DNA from: Pasteurella sp030783905
GTDB lineage: Bacteria; Pseudomonadota; Gammaproteobacteria; Enterobacterales; Pasteurellaceae
Direction of reading: 5' to 3'
Assembly: GCA_051122655.1 (NCBI GenBank)
Contig: CP182107.1
Span: forward strand, 310,001 to 374,000
DNA length: 64,000 nt
The notes under the pieces are model-generated. The model had not been told where the DNA came from, searched no databases, and was given only the letters and a program-made list of their open reading frames with translations. Shown one piece after another: positions 35,070-43,258 of this stretch. The position numbers and the translations under genes were made by a program. How positions within the stretch are numbered: the stretch's first letter is position 1; the number at the start of each line of letters is the position of its first letter.

Positions 35070-35102
35070 GCACTAACAGTGCCTCATTAAACAAGTGACA
35101 AG

Positions 35103-35129
35103 TAGGTGGTGCAATCCACCTATTTTTTT
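35103..35129 (+). terminator. Terminator of fabB
   Basis: TAGGTGG / CCACCTA stem with a TGCAAT loop followed by seven T. Confidence 0.8.
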
Positions 35130-35182
35130 ATCTCAAATTCATTCAAGAAAAGATAGATCCTGATGAAAAATTAGCATAATAT

Positions 35183-35201
35183 GATAACGATTATCAATAT
35201 T
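35183..35201 (+). promoter_or_regulatory. Fur box before DUF4198 protein gene
   Basis: GATAACGATTATCAATATT matches about 15 of 19 Fur consensus positions and lies 22 bases before the start codon, the best Fur-like site in the window. Confidence 0.65.
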
Positions 35202-35223
35202 GATTATTTTAAGGAGCTTGACT

Positions 35224-35937
35224 ATGAAAAAAACAATTGCGTTATCACTACTTGCCACCTTATTTAGCCTGAATGCCGTCGCACACAGTGCTTGGTTTGC
35301 TACACAACAAGATAAGCTGGCAATCATTTATGGCCACGGTGCAGAAAATAATGCATATAAGCCTGCGCAAGTTAAAGAATTAGTCGCTTATGCTAAAGGA
35401 GAACGTATGACGGTGCAACGCAAAGATCATGCCGATTTTGTCAGTGTTGTGCCAGAAAAAGCGGAAGTATTAGGTGCGGTATTCTATAACGGTTTTTGGA
35501 CCAAATTGAAAAACGGCAAATGGGAACAAAAACCACGTGCTGAAATAAAAGGTGAGGTGGAGTTTACTACGGAATCTACTAAATACGCGGTGACTTTACT
35601 TGATCACCACGCGAAGCCTAAAGCCGTCGGCTATCCACTTGAAATTGTGCCAGAACAAAATCCATTACATATGCATGAAGGGGATAGTGTCACGGTACAG
35701 GTTTTATGGCAAGGTAAGCCATTAGCCGGTGCGAAAGTCACCAATGATTATATCAATCTGGGTAAAGACGCTTACAAAGAAACGGATAAAGACGGTAAAG
35801 TGACGTTACAGATTCGTAATGAAGGGCTGAATGTTTTTGAAGTGGGACATAAAGGCGAACATGCGGATAAAGCAAAAGCGGATCGCTTTAGTATTAGTGC
35901 CACTTATTCGTTTGTGTTAGCCCATCACGAACACTAA
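35224..35937 (+). CDS. DUF4198-type periplasmic protein, Fur-box controlled
   Basis: A 237-residue secreted protein with signal peptide MKKTIALSLLATLFSLNAVA cleaved before HSAWF. A mature N-terminal His and the two-domain beta layout (WFATQQDKLAIIYGHG; later VTVQVLWQGKPLAGAKV, TDKDGKVTLQI, ending in HHEH) fit the DUF4198 family, whose members accompany metal uptake systems such as nickel/cobalt transporters. AAGGAG precedes the ATG at 35224. A strong Fur box suggests a role under iron limitation, perhaps metal binding by the His-rich ends; that role is inference. It stands alone, with terminators on both sides. Confidence 0.75.
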   Translation: MKKTIALSLLATLFSLNAVAHSAWFATQQDKLAIIYGHGAENNAYKPAQVKELVAYAKGERMTVQRKDHADFVSVVPEKAEVLGAVFYNGFWTKLKNGKWEQKPRAEIKGEVEFTTESTKYAVTLLDHHAKPKAVGYPLEIVPEQNPLHMHEGDSVTVQVLWQGKPLAGAKVTNDYINLGKDAYKETDKDGKVTLQIRNEGLNVFEVGHKGEHADKAKADRFSISATYSFVLAHHEH

Positions 35938-35951
35938 ACATTGGCTAAAAG

Positions 35952-35980
35952 AAAAAGCAGATCATGTGATCTGCTTTTTT
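35952..35980. terminator. Bidirectional terminator
   Basis: AAAAAGCAGATCA / TGATCTGCTTTTT, a near-perfect palindrome with A and T runs, lies between convergent DUF4198 and cmoB genes. Confidence 0.85.
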
Positions 35981-35984
35981 TAGC

Positions 35985-36950
35985 TTATTTATTCGCCAAA
36001 ATCACCGCTCTAGTAGGGGCTTGGTAACCTTCAATGGTTTTGGTGTGATCGTGGGGATCTAAGAAATCCACTAAAGATTCATTTTCTAACCAATCCGTTT
36101 TACGTTGTTCTGCCAAACTAGTTGGTGCGACATCCACACAACGTACATGTTTAAATCCGACTTTTTCTAACCAATTAATAAGTGCTGGCACAGATGGAAT
36201 AAAATAGACGTTTTTCATTTTTGCATAGCGATCAGCAGGTACAAGCACGGTGTTGGCATCACCCTCAACCACTAAGGTTTCTAATACCAATTCCCCGCCT
36301 TTCACCAGCTGATTTTTTAATTGGCTTAAATGATCTAATGGTGATTTACGATGGTAGAGTACGCCCATTGAAAATACGGTATCAAAGGCTTCTAGGGCTT
36401 GCATTTGCTCAATGCCGAGAGGAATTAAATGTGCACGACGATCATGATTTAATAGCTTGCGTACAGCTTCGAATTGGCATAAAAATAATTCCGTTGGATC
36501 AATCCCAATCACCATTTTGGCGCCTTCACCCACCATACGCCACATATGGTAGCCGCTGCCGCAGCCTACATCTAAGATGGTGCGATCTTTCAGTGGCGCA
36601 AGGTGTGGCAACACCCGATCCCATTTGAAATCGGAGCGCCATTCACAATCCACATGAATGCCATGTAAATGGTAAGGCCCTTTACGCCATGGCATCAGTT
36701 GTTTGAGATGATACACTAAGCGTTGCTGCTCACCGGCGGATAAGGGCAAAACGCGCTCAGATTTGACCGCACTTTTTAGATCTATATGATCAGCTTCTAA
36801 GTGCGGTAAGAAATCCACGATTTTTGCCCATTTCGCGTAATCACCATGGGTTTGTTTTTCCCATTGCTTTAATTGTAATGGGAGGGTTTCGAGCCACATG
36901 GATAAATTGGTGGTCGCAATTTGTTGATAAAAAGGACGAAAGTCAATCAT
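35985..36950 (-). CDS. cmoB: tRNA U34 carboxymethyltransferase CmoB
   Basis: CmoB transfers a carboxymethyl group from carboxy-SAM to ho5U34 to give cmo5U in tRNA. The 321-residue protein has the SAM motif TILDVGCGSGYHMWRM near residue 125, the VIGIDPTELFLCQFEA segment and the FSMGVLYHRKSPLDHL segment. Its start overlaps the putP stop by 4 bases. cmoA is not adjacent here. Two uptake-signal cores lie within it (36766, 36799). Confidence 0.95.
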   Translation of the reverse strand: MIDFRPFYQQIATTNLSMWLETLPLQLKQWEKQTHGDYAKWAKIVDFLPHLEADHIDLKSAVKSERVLPLSAGEQQRLVYHLKQLMPWRKGPYHLHGIHVDCEWRSDFKWDRVLPHLAPLKDRTILDVGCGSGYHMWRMVGEGAKMVIGIDPTELFLCQFEAVRKLLNHDRRAHLIPLGIEQMQALEAFDTVFSMGVLYHRKSPLDHLSQLKNQLVKGGELVLETLVVEGDANTVLVPADRYAKMKNVYFIPSVPALINWLEKVGFKHVRCVDVAPTSLAEQRKTDWLENESLVDFLDPHDHTKTIEGYQAPTRAVILANK

Positions 36951-38461
36951 AGTGCGTTTTTATAGGCCTTGTTGGCTTGTTCAAAAGTCTCAATAATTTG
37001 TGCTTCAGGCTTGGGCGACAGCAAGGAGGTCGTGATAATCACAAGGCTTGCTAAGCTAAAGCCAGGAATCATTTCATACAGTTGATGTAATTCAGATCCG
37101 ACCGGCGTCCAGCTTTTCCAACCAAAGACCACGATAGCACCAGTGAGCATACCTAATAACGCTGCCGAAGAGGTCATACGTTTCCAGAATAAGGAAAAGA
37201 GTACAACAGGACCAAAGGCACTGCCAAAACCTGCCCAAGCAAATTCCACCAATTTTAATACTTTGCTATGCTCATCTTGCGCGATCCAAATGGCAATGGC
37301 GGCAATCGCCAGTACCATCGCACGACCTAACCAAACGAGTTCTTTTTCAGAGGCATTGGGACGGATAAAACCTTTATAAAAATCTTCGGTAATCGCACTC
37401 GAAGAAATCAATAATTGACAACTTAGTGTACTCATCACTGCGGCTAAGATAGCAGAAAGTAACACGCCAGCAACCCATGGATTAAAGAGTAATTTTGCTA
37501 ATTCAATAAAGACTTGCTCCGACTCTTGATTGACTAAACCTGCAACAGACGGGTTAGCATGGAAATAGGCAATACCAAAAAAGCCAATACCTATTGCGCC
37601 CGCTAAACAGAGAATCATCCACGTCATGCTGATTTTACGCGCGTTATTGAGGGATTTTACGGAGTCTGCAGCCATAAAGCGTGCCAGAATATGTGGTTGA
37701 CCAAAATAACCTAATCCCCAAGCTGCTAAACTGAGTAAACCGAGCGGTGTCGTACCACTAAAGATATCGGTGAAATCTTTCTGCACTTGGTTTTCTGCCT
37801 GTGTTAATACTACGTTGAATTGAGCAAAGCCATCAAGGCTGATTAACACAAATACCGGGGTTAGAATCAAGGCAAAAATCATCAATGTCGCTTGAATGGT
37901 ATCGGTCCAACTTACTGCCAAAAAACCACCAATAAAGGTGTAGGCAATGGTGGCTAATGCACCGAACCAAAGTGCAGTCGCATAGTCCACTGCGAATAAA
38001 TTTTGGAACAATTTTGCCCCAGCCACGACGCCCGAGGCACAGTAAATGGTAAAAAAGACCAAAATAATACTGGCGGAGACTATTTTGAGGAGATGATGTG
38101 ACGTACCGAAACGGTGGTGAAAATATTCAGGTAGCGTCAGGGCATTTTGGTTAAATTCTGTGTAAACGCGTAAACGGCCTGCCACAAATAACCAATTAAG
38201 ATAAGCACCGATAGTTAAGCCAATAGCGATCCAGCCTTCAATTAAGCCCGAAAGATAAATAGCACCCGGTAAGCCCATTAATAGCCAACCTGACATATCG
38301 GAGGCACCTGCTGACATGGCGGTGACAAAACTCCCTAAACGACGTCCGCCTAAAATGTAATCCGATAAATTATTGGTATAGCGATAGGCGAATAAGCCAA
38401 TCAGCAACATACCCAAAATGTAAATGGTAAATGTAATAAGTGTTGGATCTAATCCAAACAT
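36947..38461 (-). CDS. putP: Sodium/proline symporter PutP
   Basis: PutP imports proline with sodium. The 504-residue protein has the SSS-family layout of about 13 membrane helices, with GGRRLGSFVTAMSAGASDMSGW at the sodium/proline site in TM2, ASGVVAGAKLFQNL, and SAILAAVMSTLSCQLLISSSA in TM8. It overlaps cmoB by 4 bases. Substrate follows from close PutP resemblance. Confidence 0.92.
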   Translation of the reverse strand: MFGLDPTLITFTIYILGMLLIGLFAYRYTNNLSDYILGGRRLGSFVTAMSAGASDMSGWLLMGLPGAIYLSGLIEGWIAIGLTIGAYLNWLFVAGRLRVYTEFNQNALTLPEYFHHRFGTSHHLLKIVSASIILVFFTIYCASGVVAGAKLFQNLFAVDYATALWFGALATIAYTFIGGFLAVSWTDTIQATLMIFALILTPVFVLISLDGFAQFNVVLTQAENQVQKDFTDIFSGTTPLGLLSLAAWGLGYFGQPHILARFMAADSVKSLNNARKISMTWMILCLAGAIGIGFFGIAYFHANPSVAGLVNQESEQVFIELAKLLFNPWVAGVLLSAILAAVMSTLSCQLLISSSAITEDFYKGFIRPNASEKELVWLGRAMVLAIAAIAIWIAQDEHSKVLKLVEFAWAGFGSAFGPVVLFSLFWKRMTSSAALLGMLTGAIVVFGWKSWTPVGSELHQLYEMIPGFSLASLVIITTSLLSPKPEAQIIETFEQANKAYKNAL

Positions 38462-38615
38462 GATGACCTCTTAAACATGTAAAAAGTAATATTTTTCTCT
38501 GCCAAAATTTGAGAAAGCGCATATTTTACCTTATTTAGCACTATTATTCTATTTCCCTTTTCGTTAGACTAACTGACCATTGAATGTATTAAAAATGATG
38601 ATGTTAGGTAGATGT

Positions 38616-40091
38616 ATGGATTCTGTTGAGCTGTTAGTGAATATCACACCGAATGAAACACGGATCGCCTTAGTAGATATGGGGATCTTAAAAGAGGTAC
38701 ATATTGAACGTCAGGCGAAACGTGGTATTGTGGGGAATATTTATAAAGGCCGCGTAACAAGAGTGTTACCCGGTATGCAATCTGCGTTTGTGGATATTGG
38801 ATTAGAAAAAGCCGCATTTTTACACGCCTCTGACATTGTGTCACACACCGAATGTGTGGAAGAAAGTGAACAAAAACAATTTGTGGTCAAGGATATTGCG
38901 GAACTTGTGCGTGAAGGACAGGATATCGTGGTGCAAGTGGTGAAAGATCCTTTAGGCACCAAAGGTGCACGTTTAACCACCGATATTACGTTGCCTTCAC
39001 GTTATTTAGTGTTTATGCCTGAAAATAGCCATGTGGGCGTCTCACAGCGGATTGAAAGTGAAGAAGAGCGGGCAAGATTAAAAGAGTTAGTGTTACCCCT
39101 TTGTGATGAACTCGGTGGCTTTATTATTCGTACTGCGGCAGATGGTGCAACAGAGGAAGAGCTTAAACAGGATGCCGATTTTTTAAAACGCTTATGGCGT
39201 AAGGTACTGGAACGTCGAGCAAAATACCCGACCAAATCGATGTTATATGGTGAGCTTGCGTTAACCCAACGTGTGTTACGTGACTTTATTGGGGCGGGAT
39301 TAGAAAAAATCCGGATTGACTCGAAACTATGTTTTACTGAAGTGAAACAGTTCACTGAAGAGTTTATGCCGACGTTAATGGATAAATTAGTCTTGTATTC
39401 TGGGAATCAACCGTTGTTTGATGTGTATGGTGTAGAGACGGCGATTCAAACGGCATTAAATAAACGGGTCAATTTAAAATCAGGTGGCTATTTAATCATT
39501 GAACAAACCGAAGCAATGACCACGATTGATATTAATACCGGCGCATTTGTGGGGCATCGCAACTTAGAAGAAACCATTTTTAATACCAATATTGAAGCCA
39601 CAAAAGCCATTGCCCAACAGCTTCAATTGCGTAATCTTGGTGGTATTATTATCATTGATTTTATTGATATGCAGACCGATGATCATCGTAATCGTGTCTT
39701 AGAGTCACTACAAGAAGCGTTGTCTAAAGATCGTGTTAAAACCAGTGTTAATGGTTTTACCCAGCTCGGTTTAGTGGAAATGACCCGCAAGCGTACACGT
39801 GAAAGTTTAGAGCATGTGCTTTGTGGTGATTGTCCTGCTTGTCAAGGTCGTGGACGGATTAAAACCGTGGAAACGATCTGTTATGAGATTATGCGCGAGA
39901 TCATTCGAGTACATCATTTATTTACCAGTGAGCAATTTGTGGTTTATGCATCAAGAGCGGTGGCAGATTATCTCATCAATGAAGAAGCCCATGGGCTATT
40001 AGCGGAGCTAGAAGTCTTTATCGGCAAACAAGTCCAAATTAAAACCGAAGTCTATTACAACCAAGAGCAGTTTGATGTAGTGGTGATGTAA
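38616..40091 (+). CDS. rng: Ribonuclease G
   Basis: RNase G is an RNase E-family endonuclease maturing 16S rRNA 5' ends and some mRNAs. From the ATG at 38616 (MDSVELLVNITPNETRIALVDMGIL), aligning with the E. coli start, the product is 491 residues. It has the S1 domain (RGIVGNIYKGRVTRVLPGMQ), the catalytic Asp region TIDINTGAFVG and IIIIDFIDM, and the zinc-link CGDCPACQGRG. It is divergent from putP. The yhdP gene that follows rng in E. coli is missing; tldD is next. Confidence 0.95.
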   Translation: MDSVELLVNITPNETRIALVDMGILKEVHIERQAKRGIVGNIYKGRVTRVLPGMQSAFVDIGLEKAAFLHASDIVSHTECVEESEQKQFVVKDIAELVREGQDIVVQVVKDPLGTKGARLTTDITLPSRYLVFMPENSHVGVSQRIESEEERARLKELVLPLCDELGGFIIRTAADGATEEELKQDADFLKRLWRKVLERRAKYPTKSMLYGELALTQRVLRDFIGAGLEKIRIDSKLCFTEVKQFTEEFMPTLMDKLVLYSGNQPLFDVYGVETAIQTALNKRVNLKSGGYLIIEQTEAMTTIDINTGAFVGHRNLEETIFNTNIEATKAIAQQLQLRNLGGIIIIDFIDMQTDDHRNRVLESLQEALSKDRVKTSVNGFTQLGLVEMTRKRTRESLEHVLCGDCPACQGRGRIKTVETICYEIMREIIRVHHLFTSEQFVVYASRAVADYLINEEAHGLLAELEVFIGKQVQIKTEVYYNQEQFDVVVM

Positions 40092-40147
40092 TCAAAAGGG
40101 CATAAGTTTGTCCTTTGTATTTACTCATTCTTTATCAGGCTTTGTGC

Positions 40148-40280
40148 AAAAGTGCGGTGTATTTTTTTAAGTTTGCATAGGGTGACGGCCTTTTCTAGTT
40201 TCCCTCGGCAGAGGCGGGATAGTGATACATTTCCTCGCTTTCTTCCTTATCAAAAATAACATAAAATACACCGCACTTTT
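40148..40280. repeat. Inverted pair of uptake-signal repeats between rng and tldD
   Basis: AAAAGTGCGGTGTATTTT (40148-40165) and its exact reverse complement (40263-40280) are 97 bases apart in the 212-base gap. They could pair in RNA as a long stem-loop. The intervening bases hold no reading frame. Confidence 0.75.
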
Positions 40281-40303
40281 CTTTTTATTTGAATATATAC
40301 ACT

Positions 40304-41752
40304 ATGATTAATACCGTTAGTAATACCTTACTCAGCCCAAGCAATCTCAGTCTTAAAGACTTACAAACTATTTTTGATGTGTTGTCACACCGTCAGATTG
40401 ATTATGCGGATCTCTATTTCCAACTCAGTCAAGATGAAAATTGGGTGTTGGAAGACGGCATTATCAAAGAAGGGGGATTTCATATTGATCGTGGTGTTGG
40501 CGTACGTGCAGTCAGTGGTGAAAAAACGGGGTTTGCCTATTCTGATCAAATTGATTTAGTGAGCCTGCAACAATGTGCGAATGCGGTAAAAGGGATTGCA
40601 CAGACTCAACAAGGCAAGATTGTGGTGCCTCAAGGTTTTCATCAGGCTGATCCCATTTTGCGTTATCAGGCGATTAATCCGTTAAATAGTTTAAGCAAAG
40701 AAAAGAAAATTGAACTGCTGTATTTAGTCGATAGAACGGCACGTGCAGAAGATCCCCGTGTGACGCATGTCTCAGCCAGTTTAAGCGCTGTTTATGAAGA
40801 AGTGTTAATTGTGGCGACGGATGGTACGCTAGCAGCTGATATTCGTCCGTTAGTGCGTTTATCGATTTCTGTTCTAGTGGAGCAAGACGGTAAACGTGAG
40901 AGAGGCAGTGCAGGTGCGGGGGGACGTGTTGGATTAGATTGGTTTTTCGCAACAGAAAAAGGCGAAATCCGAGCTGTCCACTTTGCGAAAGAAGCCGTCC
41001 GTCAAGCATTAGTAAATTTAAGTGCGATTGCCGCCCCAGCAGGCATGATGCCCGTAGTGTTAGGTGCAGGTTGGCCGGGGGTGCTATTGCATGAAGCGGT
41101 AGGACATGGCTTAGAAGGTGATTTTAACCGTAAAGAAAGCTCGTTATTCACGGGTAAAATTGGTGAGTTAGTCACCTCACCATTGTGTACCATTGTGGAC
41201 GATGGCACTTTACAAGATCGCCGTGGTTCCATTACGGTGGACGATGAAGGTGTGCCGGGGCAATATAATGTGCTGATTAAAGACGGGATTTTACAAGGCT
41301 ATATGCAAGATAAGATGAACGCGCGTTTAATGGGCGTCGCCCCAACGGGGAATGGCCGTCGTGAATCTTACGCCCATTTACCAATGCCACGCATGACCAA
41401 CACCTATATGTTAGCCGGGCAAAGCCAATTTGATGATCTGATCGCTTCCGTAGATCGTGGGATTTTTGCCCCGCACTTTGGCGGTGGACAAGTGGATATT
41501 ACCTCGGGCAAATTTGTGTTTTCTACCTCCGAAGCCTATCTCATTGAAAACGGCAAAATCACCAAGCCCGTGAAAGGGGCAACCTTAATCGGTAGTGGCA
41601 TTGAAGTGATGCAAAATGTTTCTATGGTAGCGGATAAGGTCGAAATTGATCATGGTGTGGGCGTTTGCGGGAAAGAGGGACAAAGTGTGCCAGTCGGTGT
41701 GGGACAACCCGCTTTAAAAATCGATCAGATTACAGTTGGTGGTACAAACTAA
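40304..41752 (+). CDS. tldD: Metalloprotease TldD
   Basis: TldD with TldE (PmbA) forms a heterodimeric zinc protease that degrades unfolded peptides and matures some RiPPs. The 482-residue product has the HExxxH metal site HEAVGH (His263-His268), the upstream GRVGLDWF segment, and the DRRGSITVDDEG and PRMTNTYM segments. No good ribosome site precedes the ATG at 40304; a TTG at 40289 is also possible. pmbA is not in this window. A terminator follows. Confidence 0.94.
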   Translation: MINTVSNTLLSPSNLSLKDLQTIFDVLSHRQIDYADLYFQLSQDENWVLEDGIIKEGGFHIDRGVGVRAVSGEKTGFAYSDQIDLVSLQQCANAVKGIAQTQQGKIVVPQGFHQADPILRYQAINPLNSLSKEKKIELLYLVDRTARAEDPRVTHVSASLSAVYEEVLIVATDGTLAADIRPLVRLSISVLVEQDGKRERGSAGAGGRVGLDWFFATEKGEIRAVHFAKEAVRQALVNLSAIAAPAGMMPVVLGAGWPGVLLHEAVGHGLEGDFNRKESSLFTGKIGELVTSPLCTIVDDGTLQDRRGSITVDDEGVPGQYNVLIKDGILQGYMQDKMNARLMGVAPTGNGRRESYAHLPMPRMTNTYMLAGQSQFDDLIASVDRGIFAPHFGGGQVDITSGKFVFSTSEAYLIENGKITKPVKGATLIGSGIEVMQNVSMVADKVEIDHGVGVCGKEGQSVPVGVGQPALKIDQITVGGTN

Positions 41753-41760
41753 CTCACTTA

Positions 41761-41789
41761 AATCCAGATCACAAAATCTGGATTTTTTT
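41761..41789 (+). terminator. Terminator of tldD
   Basis: AATCCAGAT / ATCTGGATT stem with a CACAAA loop and a T-run. Confidence 0.85.
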
Positions 41790-41797
41790 GGCAATGA

Positions 41798-41815
41798 AAT
41801 GAATATTTATTCATA
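41798..41815 (+). promoter_or_regulatory. ARG box upstream of argD
   Basis: AATGAATATTTATTCATA fits the ArgR consensus TGAAT-N4-ATTCA perfectly. A weaker second copy may follow at about 41817-41834. ArgR binding would link argD to arginine supply. Confidence 0.75.
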
Positions 41816-41881
41816 AATATTGACTAGATATTTTTATCTTATTATGCTGATGGCTATAACAACATAAATAAGGATAATGCA

Positions 41882-43081
41882 ATGACACAATATACGCGAG
41901 ACACGTTTGACCAAGTGATGATTCAAAACTATGTACCAGCACAATTTCTGCCTGTACGAGGAAAAGGCTGTCGAGTGTGGGATCAAGAAGGGAACGAATA
42001 CATTGATTTTACCAGTGGCATTGCAGTCAATAGTTTGGGGCACTGCCCAGATGAAATTGTTGAAGTGTTGAAGCAACAAAGCGAAAAATTATGGCATTCC
42101 AGTAACTGGTTTACCAGTGAACCGACGTTAGCCTTAGCCACAAAACTCGTCGAAAAAACCTTTGCGGATCGGGTCATGTTTGTCAATTCCGGCGCAGAGG
42201 CGAACGAAGCAGCACTGAAACTGGCTCGTCGCTATGCGGTGGATCATTTCGGTTATCAAAAAAGTAAAATCATTGCATTTAAACAAAGTTTTCATGGTCG
42301 CACGCTGTTTACCGTCAGTGTAGGTGGGCAAGCGAAATATTCCGATGGATTTGGTCCAAAACCTGCCGATATTGTGCATGTGCCGTTTAATGATTTAGCG
42401 GCGGTGAAAGCGGTGATCGATGAAAATACCTGTGCGGTGATCGTCGAGCCGATTCAAGGGGAAAGTGGTATTTTGCCTGCGAGCGAAAGCTTTTTACAAG
42501 GTTTACGTGAGATTTGCGATCAATATCAAGCCTTACTCATTTTTGATGAAGTGCAAACAGGCGTGGGACGTACGGGGCATTTCTATGCTTATATGAAATA
42601 TGGTGTGGTGCCGGACATTTTAACCTCCGCCAAAGCACTGGGTAATGGTTTCCCGATTGGGGCCATGTTGACCACAAATGAGATCGCCAAAAGCTTTGCC
42701 CCCGGTGTGCACGGTACGACCTTTGGTGGCAACCCACTGGCTTGTGCCGTGGCAGAGAAAGTGGTGGATCTGATTTCAGATACGCAATTCTTGCAAAAAA
42801 TCCAGCGCACTTCTGAGCAGTTTATGCAAAAACTGCATCAACTTAACCACCAAACGGGGCTATTTAAAGACATTCGCGGTGAAGGCTTGTTAATCGGTGC
42901 GGAGCTTGTGGAACAATACCACGGCAAAGCCAGCGAATTTGTCAAAAAAGCCGCAGAGAATGGCTTGATGATTCTAGTCGCGGGCCCGAATGTGTTACGT
43001 TTTGCCCCCGCACTGAATATCAGTGATGAAGAATTGGCTTTAGGTTTAGAGAAATTAGCGGACACGTTATTATCAGTGTAG
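41882..43081 (+). CDS. argD: Acetylornithine aminotransferase ArgD
   Basis: ArgD is a class III PLP aminotransferase converting N-acetylglutamate semialdehyde to acetylornithine and often also serving lysine synthesis (DapC activity). The 399-residue enzyme has the PLP motifs NSGAEANEAALKLAR, SFHGRTLFTVSVGGQ, LLIFDEVQTGVGRTG and the Schiff-base Lys251 in LTSAKALGNGFPIGA. AAGGATAAT precedes the start. A perfect ARG box upstream supports biosynthetic ArgD rather than catabolic AstC. Isolated from other arg genes here. Confidence 0.93.
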   Translation: MTQYTRDTFDQVMIQNYVPAQFLPVRGKGCRVWDQEGNEYIDFTSGIAVNSLGHCPDEIVEVLKQQSEKLWHSSNWFTSEPTLALATKLVEKTFADRVMFVNSGAEANEAALKLARRYAVDHFGYQKSKIIAFKQSFHGRTLFTVSVGGQAKYSDGFGPKPADIVHVPFNDLAAVKAVIDENTCAVIVEPIQGESGILPASESFLQGLREICDQYQALLIFDEVQTGVGRTGHFYAYMKYGVVPDILTSAKALGNGFPIGAMLTTNEIAKSFAPGVHGTTFGGNPLACAVAEKVVDLISDTQFLQKIQRTSEQFMQKLHQLNHQTGLFKDIRGEGLLIGAELVEQYHGKASEFVKKAAENGLMILVAGPNVLRFAPALNISDEELALGLEKLADTLLSV

Positions 43082-43122
43082 ATTGTTGGGTATTAGTTTT
43101 AAAACTGTACTAAATCTAAGCC

Positions 43123-43157
43123 ATTCCCCTCTTTGATGTCATTGAGGGGAATTTTTT
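43123..43157 (+). terminator. Terminator of argD
   Basis: ATTCCCCTC / GAGGGGAAT stem (12-base loop) followed by TTTTT. Confidence 0.85.
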
Positions 43158-43258
43158 GCGTGACTTGAAAAGCCGTATGGGGATTTTTCGTCAGTATTGT
43201 CAATTTATGCATCTAGATTGCTGCGGTTTTCTATTCACCACGTAACAATGATATGGCA

